This document shows, one piece after another, positions 16,526 to 25,143 of a DNA stretch of 64,000 nucleotides; within the stretch, counting starts at the first letter, position 1, and each line of letters begins with the position of its first letter. Both the position numbers and the translations under genes were made by a program. The notes beneath the pieces were generated by a model. The model searched no databases and had not been told where the DNA came from. It saw only the letters and a list, made by a program, of their open reading frames with translations. Location of the stretch: contig NZ_MIHA01000014.1 of NCBI RefSeq assembly GCF_001722335.1, forward strand, positions 62,001 through 126,000, given 5' to 3'. Source of the DNA: Mycolicibacterium flavescens (GTDB lineage: Bacteria > Actinomycetota > Actinomycetes > Mycobacteriales > Mycobacteriaceae).

Positions 16526-17341
16526 CTACGCCGCCGCGGCCTTGACCGCGCGGCCCACCTCCGCCCGCAACGCCGCGTACTCCGGTGAGCGCCGCAGATC
16601 GTCGGCGTCGACACCGGTGCGCGGCAACTCGACGGGGATGTCGAGCGCGACCTGGCCGGGCCGGCGGGTCAGCACCACGATCCGCGAACCGAGGAACGCC
16701 GCCTCGTCGGCGCTGTGGGTGACGAACACCGTCGTGCGCCCGGTCTCGGCGCTGACCTGCCGGACGTCTTCCTGCAGCAGTTCGCGGGTCAACGCGTCGA
16801 GCGCGGCGAACGGTTCGTCGAGCAGAAACAGCGGTGTCTCGGCGGCCAGGGCCCGCGCGATCGCGACCCGCTGCTGCTGGCCGCCGCTGATCTCCCAGAT
16901 CTTGCGGCCCGCGGTGCCGCCCAGGCCGACGCGCTCGAGCAGCTGGTCGCGGCGTTCGGCGCGCCGCTCGCGCGGCACACCGGCGTACTTGAGCGCCAGG
17001 TCGACGTTGCCGCCGACGGTGCGCCACGGGAACAGCCGCGGCTGTTGGAACACCACCCCGGCGGTCACCCCGGGTGTCGGCGCCTCGCCGGCCACCTGCA
17101 CCGAGCCCTCGCTGGGGGTCTCGAAGCCGGCCAGCAGCCGCAGCAGCGTGCTCTTCCCGCATCCCGACGCGCCGACGAGGACCAGGAACGCACCGGGTTC
17201 CACGGTCAGGTCGACCGGGCCGAGCGCGGTGACCTCGTCGCCACCGCGCCCGTACCGGTGCCGCACCCCGCGCACCTGCACCGCTCCGGGCACCCTGTCC
17301 CGCTGTGCGGCAACCGGTTCGATGTCACTGGGTGAGGACAC
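16526..17341 (-). CDS. ABC transporter ATPase, nitrate/sulfonate/taurine type
   Basis: A 271-residue ABC ATPase. Walker A is GASGCGKST (about residue 57), Q-loop VFQQPRLFPW, signature ISGGQQQR, Walker B LFLLDEPFAALD and switch His in VTHSADEA. The sequence is of the SsuB/TauB subfamily. It starts at GTG 17341, inside the last codons of the substrate-binding gene (17-base overlap), so translation is coupled. It powers uptake by the adjoining permease; substrate probably an organosulfur acid. Confidence 0.88.
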   Translation of the reverse strand: MSSPSDIEPVAAQRDRVPGAVQVRGVRHRYGRGGDEVTALGPVDLTVEPGAFLVLVGASGCGKSTLLRLLAGFETPSEGSVQVAGEAPTPGVTAGVVFQQPRLFPWRTVGGNVDLALKYAGVPRERRAERRDQLLERVGLGGTAGRKIWEISGGQQQRVAIARALAAETPLFLLDEPFAALDALTRELLQEDVRQVSAETGRTTVFVTHSADEAAFLGSRIVVLTRRPGQVALDIPVELPRTGVDADDLRRSPEYAALRAEVGRAVKAAAA

Positions 17342-18353
17342 CCGGCAGGCCCTTGGTGTAGATCGCCTCCTGGAACTTCGTCAGCGGCGCCGCTTGGGGG
17401 ATCTGCTTCTGGTCGGCCAGGAACTGCGACGCGCTCTGCAGGTTGACCGCCAGGTTGCCCGGCTCACCGTCGAAGCCGAGCCACTCGGCCGACGCCACCT
17501 CCTGCGGCGTCGGGAACCCGGTCTGCTTGAGCTGACCCGCGACTTCCTCAGGCGTCAAACCGATTTCGGCGGCGATCGCCGTGGCCGCGGCGCCGGGATC
17601 GTCGTGGATGACGTCGAGTGCGCGGGCCTGCTGCTGGCGCCACACATCGACGACCTCGGGGTGCGCCGAGGCGAACTCGTCGGACACCACCGCGAGGTCG
17701 AGGGTGGCCTTGCCGCTGCTGGCCAACTGCCGGCTGGTGATCAGGTCCTTGCCGTCGCGGCGCAGCTGATCGAGGGTCGGCAGCCACGAGTACCCGGCGT
17801 CGATGTCGCCGCGGTCGAACGCCGCCAGGATCGCCTGGGGCTGCAGGTCGACGAGCTGAACGTCGTTGGGCGACAGCCCGTTCTGGGCGAGCGCGGCCAG
17901 CAGGCTGTAGTGCGCGGTCGACGCGAACGGGGTGGCCACCCGCTTGCCCTTGAGGTCGGCGACGGTGTTCACGCCGCTGCCGTTGCGGGCCACCAGCGCC
18001 TCGTTGTCGGCGGCGACGTCCAGCACGAACGCCACCTTGTAGGGGATGTTCAGCGGCGCGGACAGTCCGCGCGCCACCGGGCTGGACCCGAGCGCGCCGA
18101 AGTCGAGTTCCTTGGCGACGAACGCGGTGTTCACATCGGCGCCGGAGTCGAACTTCGTCCACTTGATGTTGTAGTCCGGCAACGCCTCTTCCAGCCACCG
18201 GTTGTTCTTGACGATCAGATCACCGCTCGGGAAGGTCTGGTAGCCGATCCGGATCGTGGGCTTGTCCGCGGACTGCCCGGAGTTGTCGACCGAGCAGCCC
18301 GCCAGCGCCAGTGCAGCCGTGACCGCGGCCACCACAAGGGTTTTGAACTTCAT
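17325..18353 (-). CDS. Substrate-binding lipoprotein, sulfonate/taurine ABC importer
   Basis: A 342-residue periplasmic binding protein. The signal has lipobox LAGC (Cys about residue 20), then IRIGYQTFPSGDLIVKNN, GADVNTAFVAKELDFGALGSSP and a LKGKRVATPFAS segment typical of NMT1/TauA-SsuA proteins. The ATG follows the permease stop directly (TAGATG). It would capture substrate outside the membrane. The family also includes nitrate and thiamine-precursor binders; the TauA-like G-S-S-P motif favours sulfonates (inference). Confidence 0.87.
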   Translation of the reverse strand: MKFKTLVVAAVTAALALAGCSVDNSGQSADKPTIRIGYQTFPSGDLIVKNNRWLEEALPDYNIKWTKFDSGADVNTAFVAKELDFGALGSSPVARGLSAPLNIPYKVAFVLDVAADNEALVARNGSGVNTVADLKGKRVATPFASTAHYSLLAALAQNGLSPNDVQLVDLQPQAILAAFDRGDIDAGYSWLPTLDQLRRDGKDLITSRQLASSGKATLDLAVVSDEFASAHPEVVDVWRQQQARALDVIHDDPGAAATAIAAEIGLTPEEVAGQLKQTGFPTPQEVASAEWLGFDGEPGNLAVNLQSASQFLADQKQIPQAAPLTKFQEAIYTKGLPGVLTQ

Positions 18354-19196
18354 CTAGATTTTTCCTCTCCAGGGGACGCTGCGCCGTTCGACCGCACGCA
18401 GGAGACCGTCGATCAGCAGACCGGAGATGCCGATCGCGAAGATCCCGACCAGCACCACCGGGGTGTTGTTGTAGTTGCTGGCGTCCTTGACCAGGCCGCC
18501 GACGCCGGGGATGCCGTTGAACAGTTCGGCCGCCACCACCGACGAGTACGCCATACCGACCGCGAGCCGGATGCCGGTGAACGTCTCCGGCAGCGCCGAG
18601 GGCACGACGACGTCGCGGATCACCTCGCGTCGCGACGCGCCGAGCGCCCGCGCGGCCTCCTGCAGTCCGACCGGCGCCGCCAGCACCGCCGTCGTCGTGG
18701 CCACCGCGGCCGGGGGCAGCGCCGCCAGCGCCAGCAGGGTGATCTTGGGCGCCTCGTCGATGCCGAACCAGATCACCAGCAGGAAGAAGTAGGCCAGCGG
18801 TGGCAGCGCCCGCAGGAACGTCAGCCACGGTTCGAGCACGCTGCGCACCCAGCCGACCGAGCCCATCACCAGGCCCAGCAGCACCCCGAGCACGACGCCG
18901 ATCACCACGCCGGCCAGCACCCGCCGCAGCGTCATGTAGAGGTGCTCCCACAGCAGGTACCCCGCGTATCCGCGGACCCCGTCGTGGGTGGTGGAGATGT
19001 CGACGAAGGCGCGCCACACCGTGCTCGGATAAGGCACGAAGGTCTGGTTCCAGATCCCGCTCACCGCAACCAGTTGCCAGACGGCGAAGAACACCAGCAG
19101 CGACAGCACCGGCAGCACGGCGCGGGCCACCCGGCCGCTGCGCCGGCGGTCGGCGGCGAGGGGTTCCTCGGGGGCGAGGTCAACGAGAGTGGACAC
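18354..19196 (-). CDS. ABC permease, sulfonate/taurine type
   Basis: A 280-residue inner-membrane permease of the SsuC/TauC group with six predicted helices. The coupling EAA loop is LQEAARALGASRREVIRDVVVPSALPETFTGIRLAVGMAYSSVVAAE. The start is GTG 19196 (VSTLVDLAP), with AGGAAG about 10 bases before. First gene of the importer operon, which then runs to the binding protein and ATPase. The 150-base leader upstream holds a hairpin and a short cysteine-containing frame. Confidence 0.88.
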   Translation of the reverse strand: MSTLVDLAPEEPLAADRRRSGRVARAVLPVLSLLVFFAVWQLVAVSGIWNQTFVPYPSTVWRAFVDISTTHDGVRGYAGYLLWEHLYMTLRRVLAGVVIGVVLGVLLGLVMGSVGWVRSVLEPWLTFLRALPPLAYFFLLVIWFGIDEAPKITLLALAALPPAAVATTTAVLAAPVGLQEAARALGASRREVIRDVVVPSALPETFTGIRLAVGMAYSSVVAAELFNGIPGVGGLVKDASNYNNTPVVLVGIFAIGISGLLIDGLLRAVERRSVPWRGKI

Positions 19197-19241
19197 GACG
19201 GGCGACTTCCTGGGCTCAGGGGCTGCGGGTGGACGCGGGGT

Positions 19242-19292
19242 TCAGCGACCGCAGCAGTGAAATGTCGCGCTCACCCCGGTATTGCTACCGGG
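19242..19292 (-). promoter_or_regulatory. Structured leader of the sulfonate importer: hairpin plus Cys-Cys mini-ORF
   Basis: A perfect 7-bp hairpin, CCCGGTA-TTGC-TACCGGG on the plus strand (19275-19292), sits right before a 10-codon frame on the minus strand (19274-19242) reading V-S-A-T-F-H-C-C-G-R. Its stop lies 45 bases before the permease start. Mycobacteria control some sulfur genes through leader peptides with cysteine runs near the stop codon, so the Cys-Cys pair before a sulfonate importer is suggestive. The mini-ORF lacks a clear ribosome site, so this stays tentative. Confidence 0.35.
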
Positions 19293-19323
19293 TGGTGACC
19301 CGCTCACCAAGAGCTGCGCTCAT

Positions 19324-19340
19324 CGCGAGCAAAACTCGCG
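19324..19340. terminator. Short hairpin in the importer-DUF3159 gap
   Basis: CGCGAG-CAAAA-CTCGCG is a perfect 6-bp stem with a 5-base loop, 4 bases beyond the stop of the DUF3159 gene at 19344. It is well placed to end that transcript before the importer leader. No T-run follows, which is common in mycobacteria. Confidence 0.45.
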
Positions 19341-19343
19341 GGC

Positions 19344-19960
19344 TCAGGCGGAGCGGGGCAGTGCGCGCAGCGCGGTGCGGATCGCGAAGTAGATCGCCGA
19401 GGAGGTGACCAGGAAGATCGGCCAGCCCATCGCGACGCGGGCGACGGCCAGCAGGCCGGCCTGATCGGTGTCGTAGAAGTGGTACTGCACCAGGAACCGC
19501 GACCAGGACGCGGTGGCCATCACCGCCGTCGCGATGTCGAATGCCAAGCGCACCCGCGCAACCGCCGCCAGGCGCCGTCGCGGCCGGTGATCCACGCCCA
19601 CACCACGCCGACCAGGGGCCGGCGCACCGCCAGCGACACCGTGAACGCGATCGCCAGCCCGAGGTACATCCAGATGCCGGGCAGGTAGAAATCCTTGGCC
19701 CGCCCGGTGATCAGCGCGACCGCCGCGCAGGCCGCGACGCCGGCGAACCCGAACAGCGCCGGTCGGGTCGACTCCTTTTGCAGCAGTTGCCAACCCAGTA
19801 TCAGAGCGGCGACGCCGACGGCCGCGCCGGTGGCGGGCAGCAGCCCGAACGCGGTCGACGTCGCGGCGAACACCGCGACGGGCATTGCGGAGTACACCAA
19901 CCCGCGGATGCCGCCGGCGCGGGTCAGCAGCGCCTCGACCGGCGAACGTCGTTCGGTCAT
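19344..19960 (-). pseudogene. DUF3159-family membrane protein, split by a frameshift
   Basis: The first reading frame starts ATG 19960 (MTERRSPVEALLTRAGGIRG), has several hydrophobic helices and the DUF3159 segment RRPLVGVVWAWITGRDGAW, then goes out of register and ends at 19520 with an arginine/serine tail. The missing C-terminus, ARVRLAFDIATAVMATASWSRFLVQYHFYDTDQAGLLAVARVAMGWP, is in another frame ending at 19344. The switch must lie at about 19555-19575, in the run TGGCGGCGGTTGCGCGGGTGCGC, consistent with one lost base. It may be a true mutation or an assembly error. Confidence 0.75.
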
Positions 19961-19976
19961 GCGGGTCGGTCTACCG

Positions 19977-21410
19977 TCAGAGGGCTTTGAGTTCCTCGAT
20001 GACCTCGCCGACGGACTTCTTGGCGTCGCCGAACAGCATCGAGGTGTGGTCGAGGAAGAACAGCGGGTTCTCGATGCCGGCGTAGCCCGAGTTCATCGAC
20101 CGCTTGAGCACGATCACTGACCGCGATTCGTCGACGTTGAGGATCGGCATGCCGTGGATCGGGCTCGACGGGTCGTTGCGGGCCGCCGGGTTGGTGACGT
20201 CGTTGGCGCCGATGACGAGCGTGACATCGGTGCGGTTGAACTCACCGTTGATGTCGTCCATCTCCTTCATCGTGTCGTACTCGACGTCGGCCTCGGCCAG
20301 CAGCACGTTCATGTGCCCGGGCATGCGGCCCGCGACCGGGTGGATGGCGTATTTCACCTCTACGCCCTTGCTTTCGAGCAGGTCGGCCATCTCCTTGACG
20401 GTGTGCTGGGCCTGGGCGACGGCCAGCCCGTAACCGGGCACCACGATCACCTGGTTGGCGTAGGCCATCTGGATCGCGGCGTCGGCGGCGGAGGTGGACT
20501 TGACGGTGCCCTGGTCCCCGCCGGGCCCGGCCACCGCGGCCGCGCCGCCACCGAACGAGCCGAACACGATCGCCGGGATCGACCGGTTCATCGCCACGGC
20601 CATCAGGTTGGTCAGGATCGAGCCCGAGGCGCCGACGATCATGCCCGCAACGATCATCGCGGTGTTGTTGAGCGCCAAACCGGCTGCCGCGGCGGACAAT
20701 CCGGTCAGCGCGTTGAGCAGCGAGATGACCACCGGCATGTCGGCGCCGCCGATCGGGAACACCACGAACAAGCCCATCAGGCCGGCGAGCACCAGCACCA
20801 CCACGATGGTCCACGGCGCGCTGCCGACGCCGGCGTTGAGGCCGATGTAGATCGCCGCAGCGGTCGCGCCGAGCAGCAGGACGACGTTGGCGGCCTGAAA
20901 CAGCTTGGCGGAGGCGACAAGCCGCTTCTCGACGTTCTTCGGGATCGACTCCTGCAGTTTGAGGAACGCCACCAGCGAACCCCAGAACGACACCGACCCG
21001 ATGATCGCCGCCAGCAGCGACCCGGCGACGAGCGCGACCGTCGGGTGCTGCTCGGGGGTGAAGTGCGCGAACCCGTCGGTCTCGATGAACTCCGCCCACG
21101 CGATCAGCGCGACGGTGCCGCCGCCGACGCCGTTGAACAGCGCGACCAGCTGCGGCATCGCGGTCATCTTGGTCTTCTTCGCCGGTGGCACACCGAGAAT
21201 CACGCCCAGCGCCAGACCCGCGGCGATCAGGATCCAGTTGATCGGCGCGGTGTCGCGCACCTTGATCAGCGTCGCGACCACCGCGATGGCCATACCGGTC
21301 GCGGCGATCCAGTTGCCGCGCACCGCGGTCTTGGGGCCGGTCAGCCCGGACAGGCCGAGGATGAACAGCGAGAACGCGACAATGTAGAGAACAGTGACGA
21401 GGTAGTTCAC
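19977..21410 (-). CDS. pntB: NAD(P) transhydrogenase subunit beta, PntB
   Basis: A 477-residue protein with about nine membrane helices and a C-terminal NADP-binding domain (about 300-477): VVPGYGLAVAQAQHTVKEM, HPVAGRMPGHMNVLLAEADV and NDVTNPAARNDPSSPIHGMPILNV are classic domain III motifs. It couples proton entry to NADPH formation from NADH and NADP. GTG 21410 overlaps the pntAb stop (GTGA). Gene order pntAa-pntAb-pntB matches M. tuberculosis Rv0155-Rv0157. Confidence 0.95.
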   Translation of the reverse strand: MNYLVTVLYIVAFSLFILGLSGLTGPKTAVRGNWIAATGMAIAVVATLIKVRDTAPINWILIAAGLALGVILGVPPAKKTKMTAMPQLVALFNGVGGGTVALIAWAEFIETDGFAHFTPEQHPTVALVAGSLLAAIIGSVSFWGSLVAFLKLQESIPKNVEKRLVASAKLFQAANVVLLLGATAAAIYIGLNAGVGSAPWTIVVVLVLAGLMGLFVVFPIGGADMPVVISLLNALTGLSAAAAGLALNNTAMIVAGMIVGASGSILTNLMAVAMNRSIPAIVFGSFGGGAAAVAGPGGDQGTVKSTSAADAAIQMAYANQVIVVPGYGLAVAQAQHTVKEMADLLESKGVEVKYAIHPVAGRMPGHMNVLLAEADVEYDTMKEMDDINGEFNRTDVTLVIGANDVTNPAARNDPSSPIHGMPILNVDESRSVIVLKRSMNSGYAGIENPLFFLDHTSMLFGDAKKSVGEVIEELKAL

Positions 21411-21733
21411 TTGTCGGCCACCTCAACGGCTTTGGGTTCGGGTTTGCGGGACTTGAACATGCCCAGCATCCGGTCGGTGACCAGGAAGCCGCCGATCACG
21501 TTGAGCGTCCCGAAGATCAGCGCGACGAACGCGATGATCCGCACGCCCCACGGCGCGTCGGCAGGCAGCTCGCCGAGCACGATCAGCGCGCCGAGCACCA
21601 CGATGCCGTGGATGGCGTTGGTGCCCGACATCAGCGGGGTGTGCAAGGTGTTGGGCACCTTCGAGATCACGGCGAAACCGACGAAGCCGGCGAGCACCAG
21701 GATCGCGAGGTTGGCCAGTAACTGGTCGTACAT
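21407..21733 (-). CDS. pntAb: NAD(P) transhydrogenase membrane subunit, PntAb
   Basis: A 108-residue membrane protein with three helices and the conserved SKVPNTLHTPLMSGTNAIHGIVVLGAL, the membrane part of the split alpha subunit. The ATG shares one base with the pntAa stop (TGATG) and the end overlaps pntB. Together with PntB it forms the proton channel. Confidence 0.94.
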   Translation of the reverse strand: MYDQLLANLAILVLAGFVGFAVISKVPNTLHTPLMSGTNAIHGIVVLGALIVLGELPADAPWGVRIIAFVALIFGTLNVIGGFLVTDRMLGMFKSRKPEPKAVEVADK

Positions 21734-22845
21734 CAGTTCTCTCCTCGGGTGACGCAGGAGGCCGCCACGACCTCGTCGTCGAAGTCCGGTGCCAGCACAC
21801 CATCGGTGATCAGCAAATCCAGCAGCGAGGTCACGTTCTTCGAGTACAGCTCGCTGGCATGTTCGGGCATGGTCGCGGGCAGGTTCAGCGGCGACGAGAT
21901 CGTCACCCCGTGCTTGACAACGGTGCGGCCGGGTTCGGTGAGCTCGCAGTTGCCGCCGGTCTCACCGGCCAGATCGACGACGACGCTGCCGGGCTTCATG
22001 CCCTCGACCGCCGCGGCGGTCACCAACCGCGGCGCGGGCCGGCCGGGCACCAGCGCGGTGGTGATCACCACGTCGAAGCCGGTGATCGCGCGCTCGAGTT
22101 CCTTCTGCTGCTGGGCGCGTTCCTCCTCGGACAGTTCACGCGCGTAGCCGCCCTCGCCGGCCGCTTCGATGCCGAGATCGAGCCACTGCGCGCCGACCGA
22201 GCGGACCTGGTCGGCCACCTCGGGACGCACGTCGTAACCGGTGGTGCGCGCGCCGAGGCGTTTGGCCGTGGCCAGCGCCTGCAGACCGGCCACCCCGACG
22301 CCGAGCACCAGCACCGTGGCGGGTTTGACCGTGCCCGCCGCGGTGGTGAGCATCGGGAAGAACCGCGTCGACTCCCAGGCCGCCAGCAGCACCGCCTTGT
22401 AGCCGGCGACGTTGGCCTGTGAGGACAGCGCGTCCATCACCTGCGCGCGGGAGATCCGCGGGATCGCCTCGACCGCGAAGGCCTGCACCCCGGCCTCACG
22501 CAACGCGGCGATCTGGTTGTCGGCGTCGCGCGGGGCCAAAAACCCGACCAGGGTCTGCCCGGAGCGCAACCGGGCGACCTCCTCGGCGCTCGGCGGGGCC
22601 ACCTTGACCACGACGTCGGCGGCCCACGCGTCGCCGATGGTCGCGCCCGCCTCCTCGTAGAGCGCGTCGGGCAACAGCGCCCGCTCCCCCGCTCCCGATT
22701 CGACCACCACCGACAACCCGGTCTTCACCAGCGTCGCGACCGCCTTGGGGACCAGAGCGACCCGGCGTTCGTCGGCGCCGGACTCGCGCACCACCCCGAC
22801 CGTCGCGGCCGCCGGACCGGCGGCTTCGGCACTCGTCTGCGTCAT
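21733..22845 (-). CDS. pntAa: NAD(P) transhydrogenase subunit alpha, PntAa
   Basis: A 370-residue soluble NAD-binding subunit related to alanine dehydrogenase. Motifs: VGVVRESGADERRVALVP at the N-terminus, Rossmann VLGVGVAGLQALATAKRLGA (about residue 175), TGYDVRPEVADQV and RPAPRLVTAAAVEGMKPGSVVVDLA. It binds NADH at the cytoplasmic face and hands hydride to domain III in PntB. ATG 22845 starts the operon; 129 bases separate it from the divergent DUF4436 gene. Confidence 0.95.
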   Translation of the reverse strand: MTQTSAEAAGPAAATVGVVRESGADERRVALVPKAVATLVKTGLSVVVESGAGERALLPDALYEEAGATIGDAWAADVVVKVAPPSAEEVARLRSGQTLVGFLAPRDADNQIAALREAGVQAFAVEAIPRISRAQVMDALSSQANVAGYKAVLLAAWESTRFFPMLTTAAGTVKPATVLVLGVGVAGLQALATAKRLGARTTGYDVRPEVADQVRSVGAQWLDLGIEAAGEGGYARELSEEERAQQQKELERAITGFDVVITTALVPGRPAPRLVTAAAVEGMKPGSVVVDLAGETGGNCELTEPGRTVVKHGVTISSPLNLPATMPEHASELYSKNVTSLLDLLITDGVLAPDFDDEVVAASCVTRGEN

Positions 22846-22974
22846 GACGGAACACCCTAACCGCTACCGCAGGTCACAGCTATATCGGTACGGCTCGTCG
22901 CGGAACTGGCGGGCGCGGCGTGTCGCCGACCGAGGCGCCCGGAAATCAGCGCCTGCGTCATTAGCATCCCGTGG

Positions 22975-23868
22975 ATGCCGGCAGACGCACCGTCGAAATC
23001 CCGCAGTCGACTCCGGGCGCAACTGGCGGGTGCCGGCACCGTGCTGATCATCGTGCTTGTCTACGCCGGTTCGCTGATCGGATACCGCTACGTGTCCGGG
23101 TCCGAAGCGTCGCTGGGGCCACCCGATCTCGGCGCGAGCGAGGACACCGTCGTGCAGGTGACGCTGCACTCGATCGACACGGTCGACAGCGCGGTCGAGG
23201 CCAAGGTGGTGGTCTTCCCCGCCGAAGACCATCTGCACCCGCAGCTCAACGTCGTCAACACCGACGTCGCGGTCCGGCTGTTCCTCGACGAGGTCAACCT
23301 CGCGCAGGACCTGGAGACACCCAGCGGCCGGTTGCCCGCGGAGATGAGCACGACGATCCTCGCCGAGGGCGATCCGGACAAGTGGCCCTTCGACTCGTAC
23401 CGGATCGGGCCGCTCGGCGCCGACGTCCTGGTCGGATCCGGCGACGAGCGCACATTCGAACCGGCCCGGGTCGAGGTGACCGGCACCCTGAACGGGTGGG
23501 ACGTCACCAGCGTGCGCAGCGGGCCGGCGACCCAGTCGTCGGGCGAGGGTGACTACGAGACGGTGACGCTCAGCCGGGCGCGCGGCGCGCTGGCCTTCGA
23601 TCTGGGCCTGTGCCTGGTGCTGATCACCCTGCCCGCGCTGGCGCTGTTCGTCTCGATCGAGATGCTGCGCGGCCGGAAGAACTTCCTGCCACCGTTCGGC
23701 ACCTGGTACGCCGCGATGCTGTTCGCGATCGTGCCGATCCGCAACTTCATGCCGGGCGCCCCGCCGCCGGGGGCCTGGATCGACCAGGTGCTCGTGCTGT
23801 GGGTGCTGCTCGCGTTGACCGCGGCGATGGTGCTGTACTTCGTCGCCTGGTGGCGGCGCTGCGACTGA
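22975..23868 (+). CDS. DUF4436 membrane protein
   Basis: A 297-residue protein with an N-terminal helix (about 20-41), an extracytoplasmic domain of about 160 residues and three C-terminal helices (about 208-228, 240-260, 270-292), the DUF4436 layout. DKWPFDSYRIG and the end of the soluble domain are the conserved blocks I can see. Such proteins occur in several copies in mycobacteria; function unknown. The ATG at 22975 has only a weak ribosome site. It is divergent from pntAa and followed by a FadE gene 54 bases later. Confidence 0.82.
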   Translation: MPADAPSKSRSRLRAQLAGAGTVLIIVLVYAGSLIGYRYVSGSEASLGPPDLGASEDTVVQVTLHSIDTVDSAVEAKVVVFPAEDHLHPQLNVVNTDVAVRLFLDEVNLAQDLETPSGRLPAEMSTTILAEGDPDKWPFDSYRIGPLGADVLVGSGDERTFEPARVEVTGTLNGWDVTSVRSGPATQSSGEGDYETVTLSRARGALAFDLGLCLVLITLPALALFVSIEMLRGRKNFLPPFGTWYAAMLFAIVPIRNFMPGAPPPGAWIDQVLVLWVLLALTAAMVLYFVAWWRRCD

Positions 23869-23922
23869 CCGGTCCTATGGTTAGTCCTCACTGTCCGACA
23901 TCCTCGACCACGGGAGGCCACG

Positions 23923-25065
23923 GTGGCCGTCGACCGGCTTTTACCCACCCGGGACGCCGAAGATCTGATCGCGCTGACCCGCGACATCGCCGACAAGGTG
24001 CTCGACCCGATCGTCGACGACCACGAGAAAGCCGAGACGTACCCCGAAGGGGTGTTCGCGCAGTTGGGCGCGGCGGGGCTGCTGAGCCTGCCGCAGCCCG
24101 AGGAGTGGGGCGGCGGCGGCCAGCCGTACGAGGTGTACCTGCAGGTGCTCGAGGAGATCGCGGCGCGGTGGGCGTCGGTGGCGGTGGCGGTCAGCGTGCA
24201 CAGCCTGTCGTCGCACCCGCTGCTGGTGTTCGGCAGCGACGAGCAGAAGCAGCGCTGGCTGCCCGGGATGCTGTCCGGTGAGCAGATCGGCGCCTACAGC
24301 CTGTCCGAGCCGCAGGCCGGTTCGGACGCGGCGGCGCTGCAGTGCAAGGCGACCAAGGCCGACGGCGGCTATGTGCTCAACGGGTCGAAGTCGTGGATCA
24401 CCCACGGCGGGCGGGCGGACTTCTACACACTGTTCGCGCGGACGGGCGAGGGCTCGAAAGGCATTTCGTGCTTTCTGGTTCCGGGCGACCTGCCCGGGCT
24501 GAGCTTCGGCAAGCCCGAGGAGAAGATGGGGCTGCACGCGGTGCCGACGACGTCGGCGTTCTACGAGGACGCGCGCCTCGACGGCGACCGGCTGATCGGC
24601 GCGGAGGGCCAGGGTCTGCAGATCGCGTTCTCGGCGCTGGATTCGGGCCGGCTCGGCATCGCCGCCGTCGCGACCGGGTTGGCGCAGGCCGCTCTCGACG
24701 AGGCCGTCGCCTACGCCAACGAGCGAACGACGTTCGGGCGCAAGATCATCGACCACCAGGGCCTCGGGTTCCTGCTCGCCGACATGGCGGCCGCCGTGGC
24801 CACCGCCCGCGCGACGTACCTCGACGCGGCCCGCCGCCGCGACCTGGACCGGCCGTACTCGCAGCAGGCCAGCGTCGCGAAGTTGACCGCCACCGACGCC
24901 GCGATGAAGGTCACCACCGACGCGGTGCAGGTGTTCGGCGGCGCCGGCTACACCCGCGACTACCGGGTCGAGCGGTACATGCGCGAGGCCAAGATCACCC
25001 AGATCTTCGAGGGCACCAACCAGATTCAGCGCCTGGTCATCGCCCGCGGCCTGGTCACCTCTTAG
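23923..25065 (+). CDS. Acyl-CoA dehydrogenase (FadE, short/medium-chain type)
   Basis: A 380-residue acyl-CoA dehydrogenase of normal length. AYSLSEPQAGSDAAALQCKA and GSKSWITHGGRADFYTLFAR form the FAD-binding middle domain; RTTFGRKIIDHQGLGFLLADMA and QVFGGAGYTRDYRVERYMREAKITQIFEGTNQIQR form the C-terminal domain, with the catalytic Glu in IFEGTNQ as in butyryl-CoA dehydrogenases. GTG 23923 follows a GGAGG-like site. It would carry out the first beta-oxidation step; chain length is not predictable. Confidence 0.9.
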   Translation: MAVDRLLPTRDAEDLIALTRDIADKVLDPIVDDHEKAETYPEGVFAQLGAAGLLSLPQPEEWGGGGQPYEVYLQVLEEIAARWASVAVAVSVHSLSSHPLLVFGSDEQKQRWLPGMLSGEQIGAYSLSEPQAGSDAAALQCKATKADGGYVLNGSKSWITHGGRADFYTLFARTGEGSKGISCFLVPGDLPGLSFGKPEEKMGLHAVPTTSAFYEDARLDGDRLIGAEGQGLQIAFSALDSGRLGIAAVATGLAQAALDEAVAYANERTTFGRKIIDHQGLGFLLADMAAAVATARATYLDAARRRDLDRPYSQQASVAKLTATDAAMKVTTDAVQVFGGAGYTRDYRVERYMREAKITQIFEGTNQIQRLVIARGLVTS

Positions 25066-25081
25066 CCGCCGCCCCTCCAAC

Positions 25082-25143
25082 CGCGAGCAGACGCAGAATC
25101 GCACGTTTCAGGCGCTGTCGATGCGACTCTGTGTCTGCTCGCG
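25082..25143. terminator. 22-bp inverted repeat between convergent FadE and kinase genes
   Basis: Arms 25082-25103 (CGCGAGCAGACGCAGAATCG...) and 25122-25143 pair over 22 positions with two mismatches, both of which can form G-U pairs in one transcript. The loop is 18 bases. It lies 17 bases after the FadE stop and spans the 3' end of the kinase gene (stop at 25108), so it can end both transcripts. Outside the stem, CCCCT and AGGGG extend the symmetry. Confidence 0.7.

Noticed and set aside
16266..19298. Very long open frame on the plus strand opposite the ABC importer
   Set aside because: It is antisense to three well-identified genes and its product is arginine/proline-rich; a codon-bias shadow of GC-rich DNA.
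23553..23996. Minus-strand frame across the DUF4436-FadE junction
   Set aside because: Overlaps two supported genes and has no recognisable domain.
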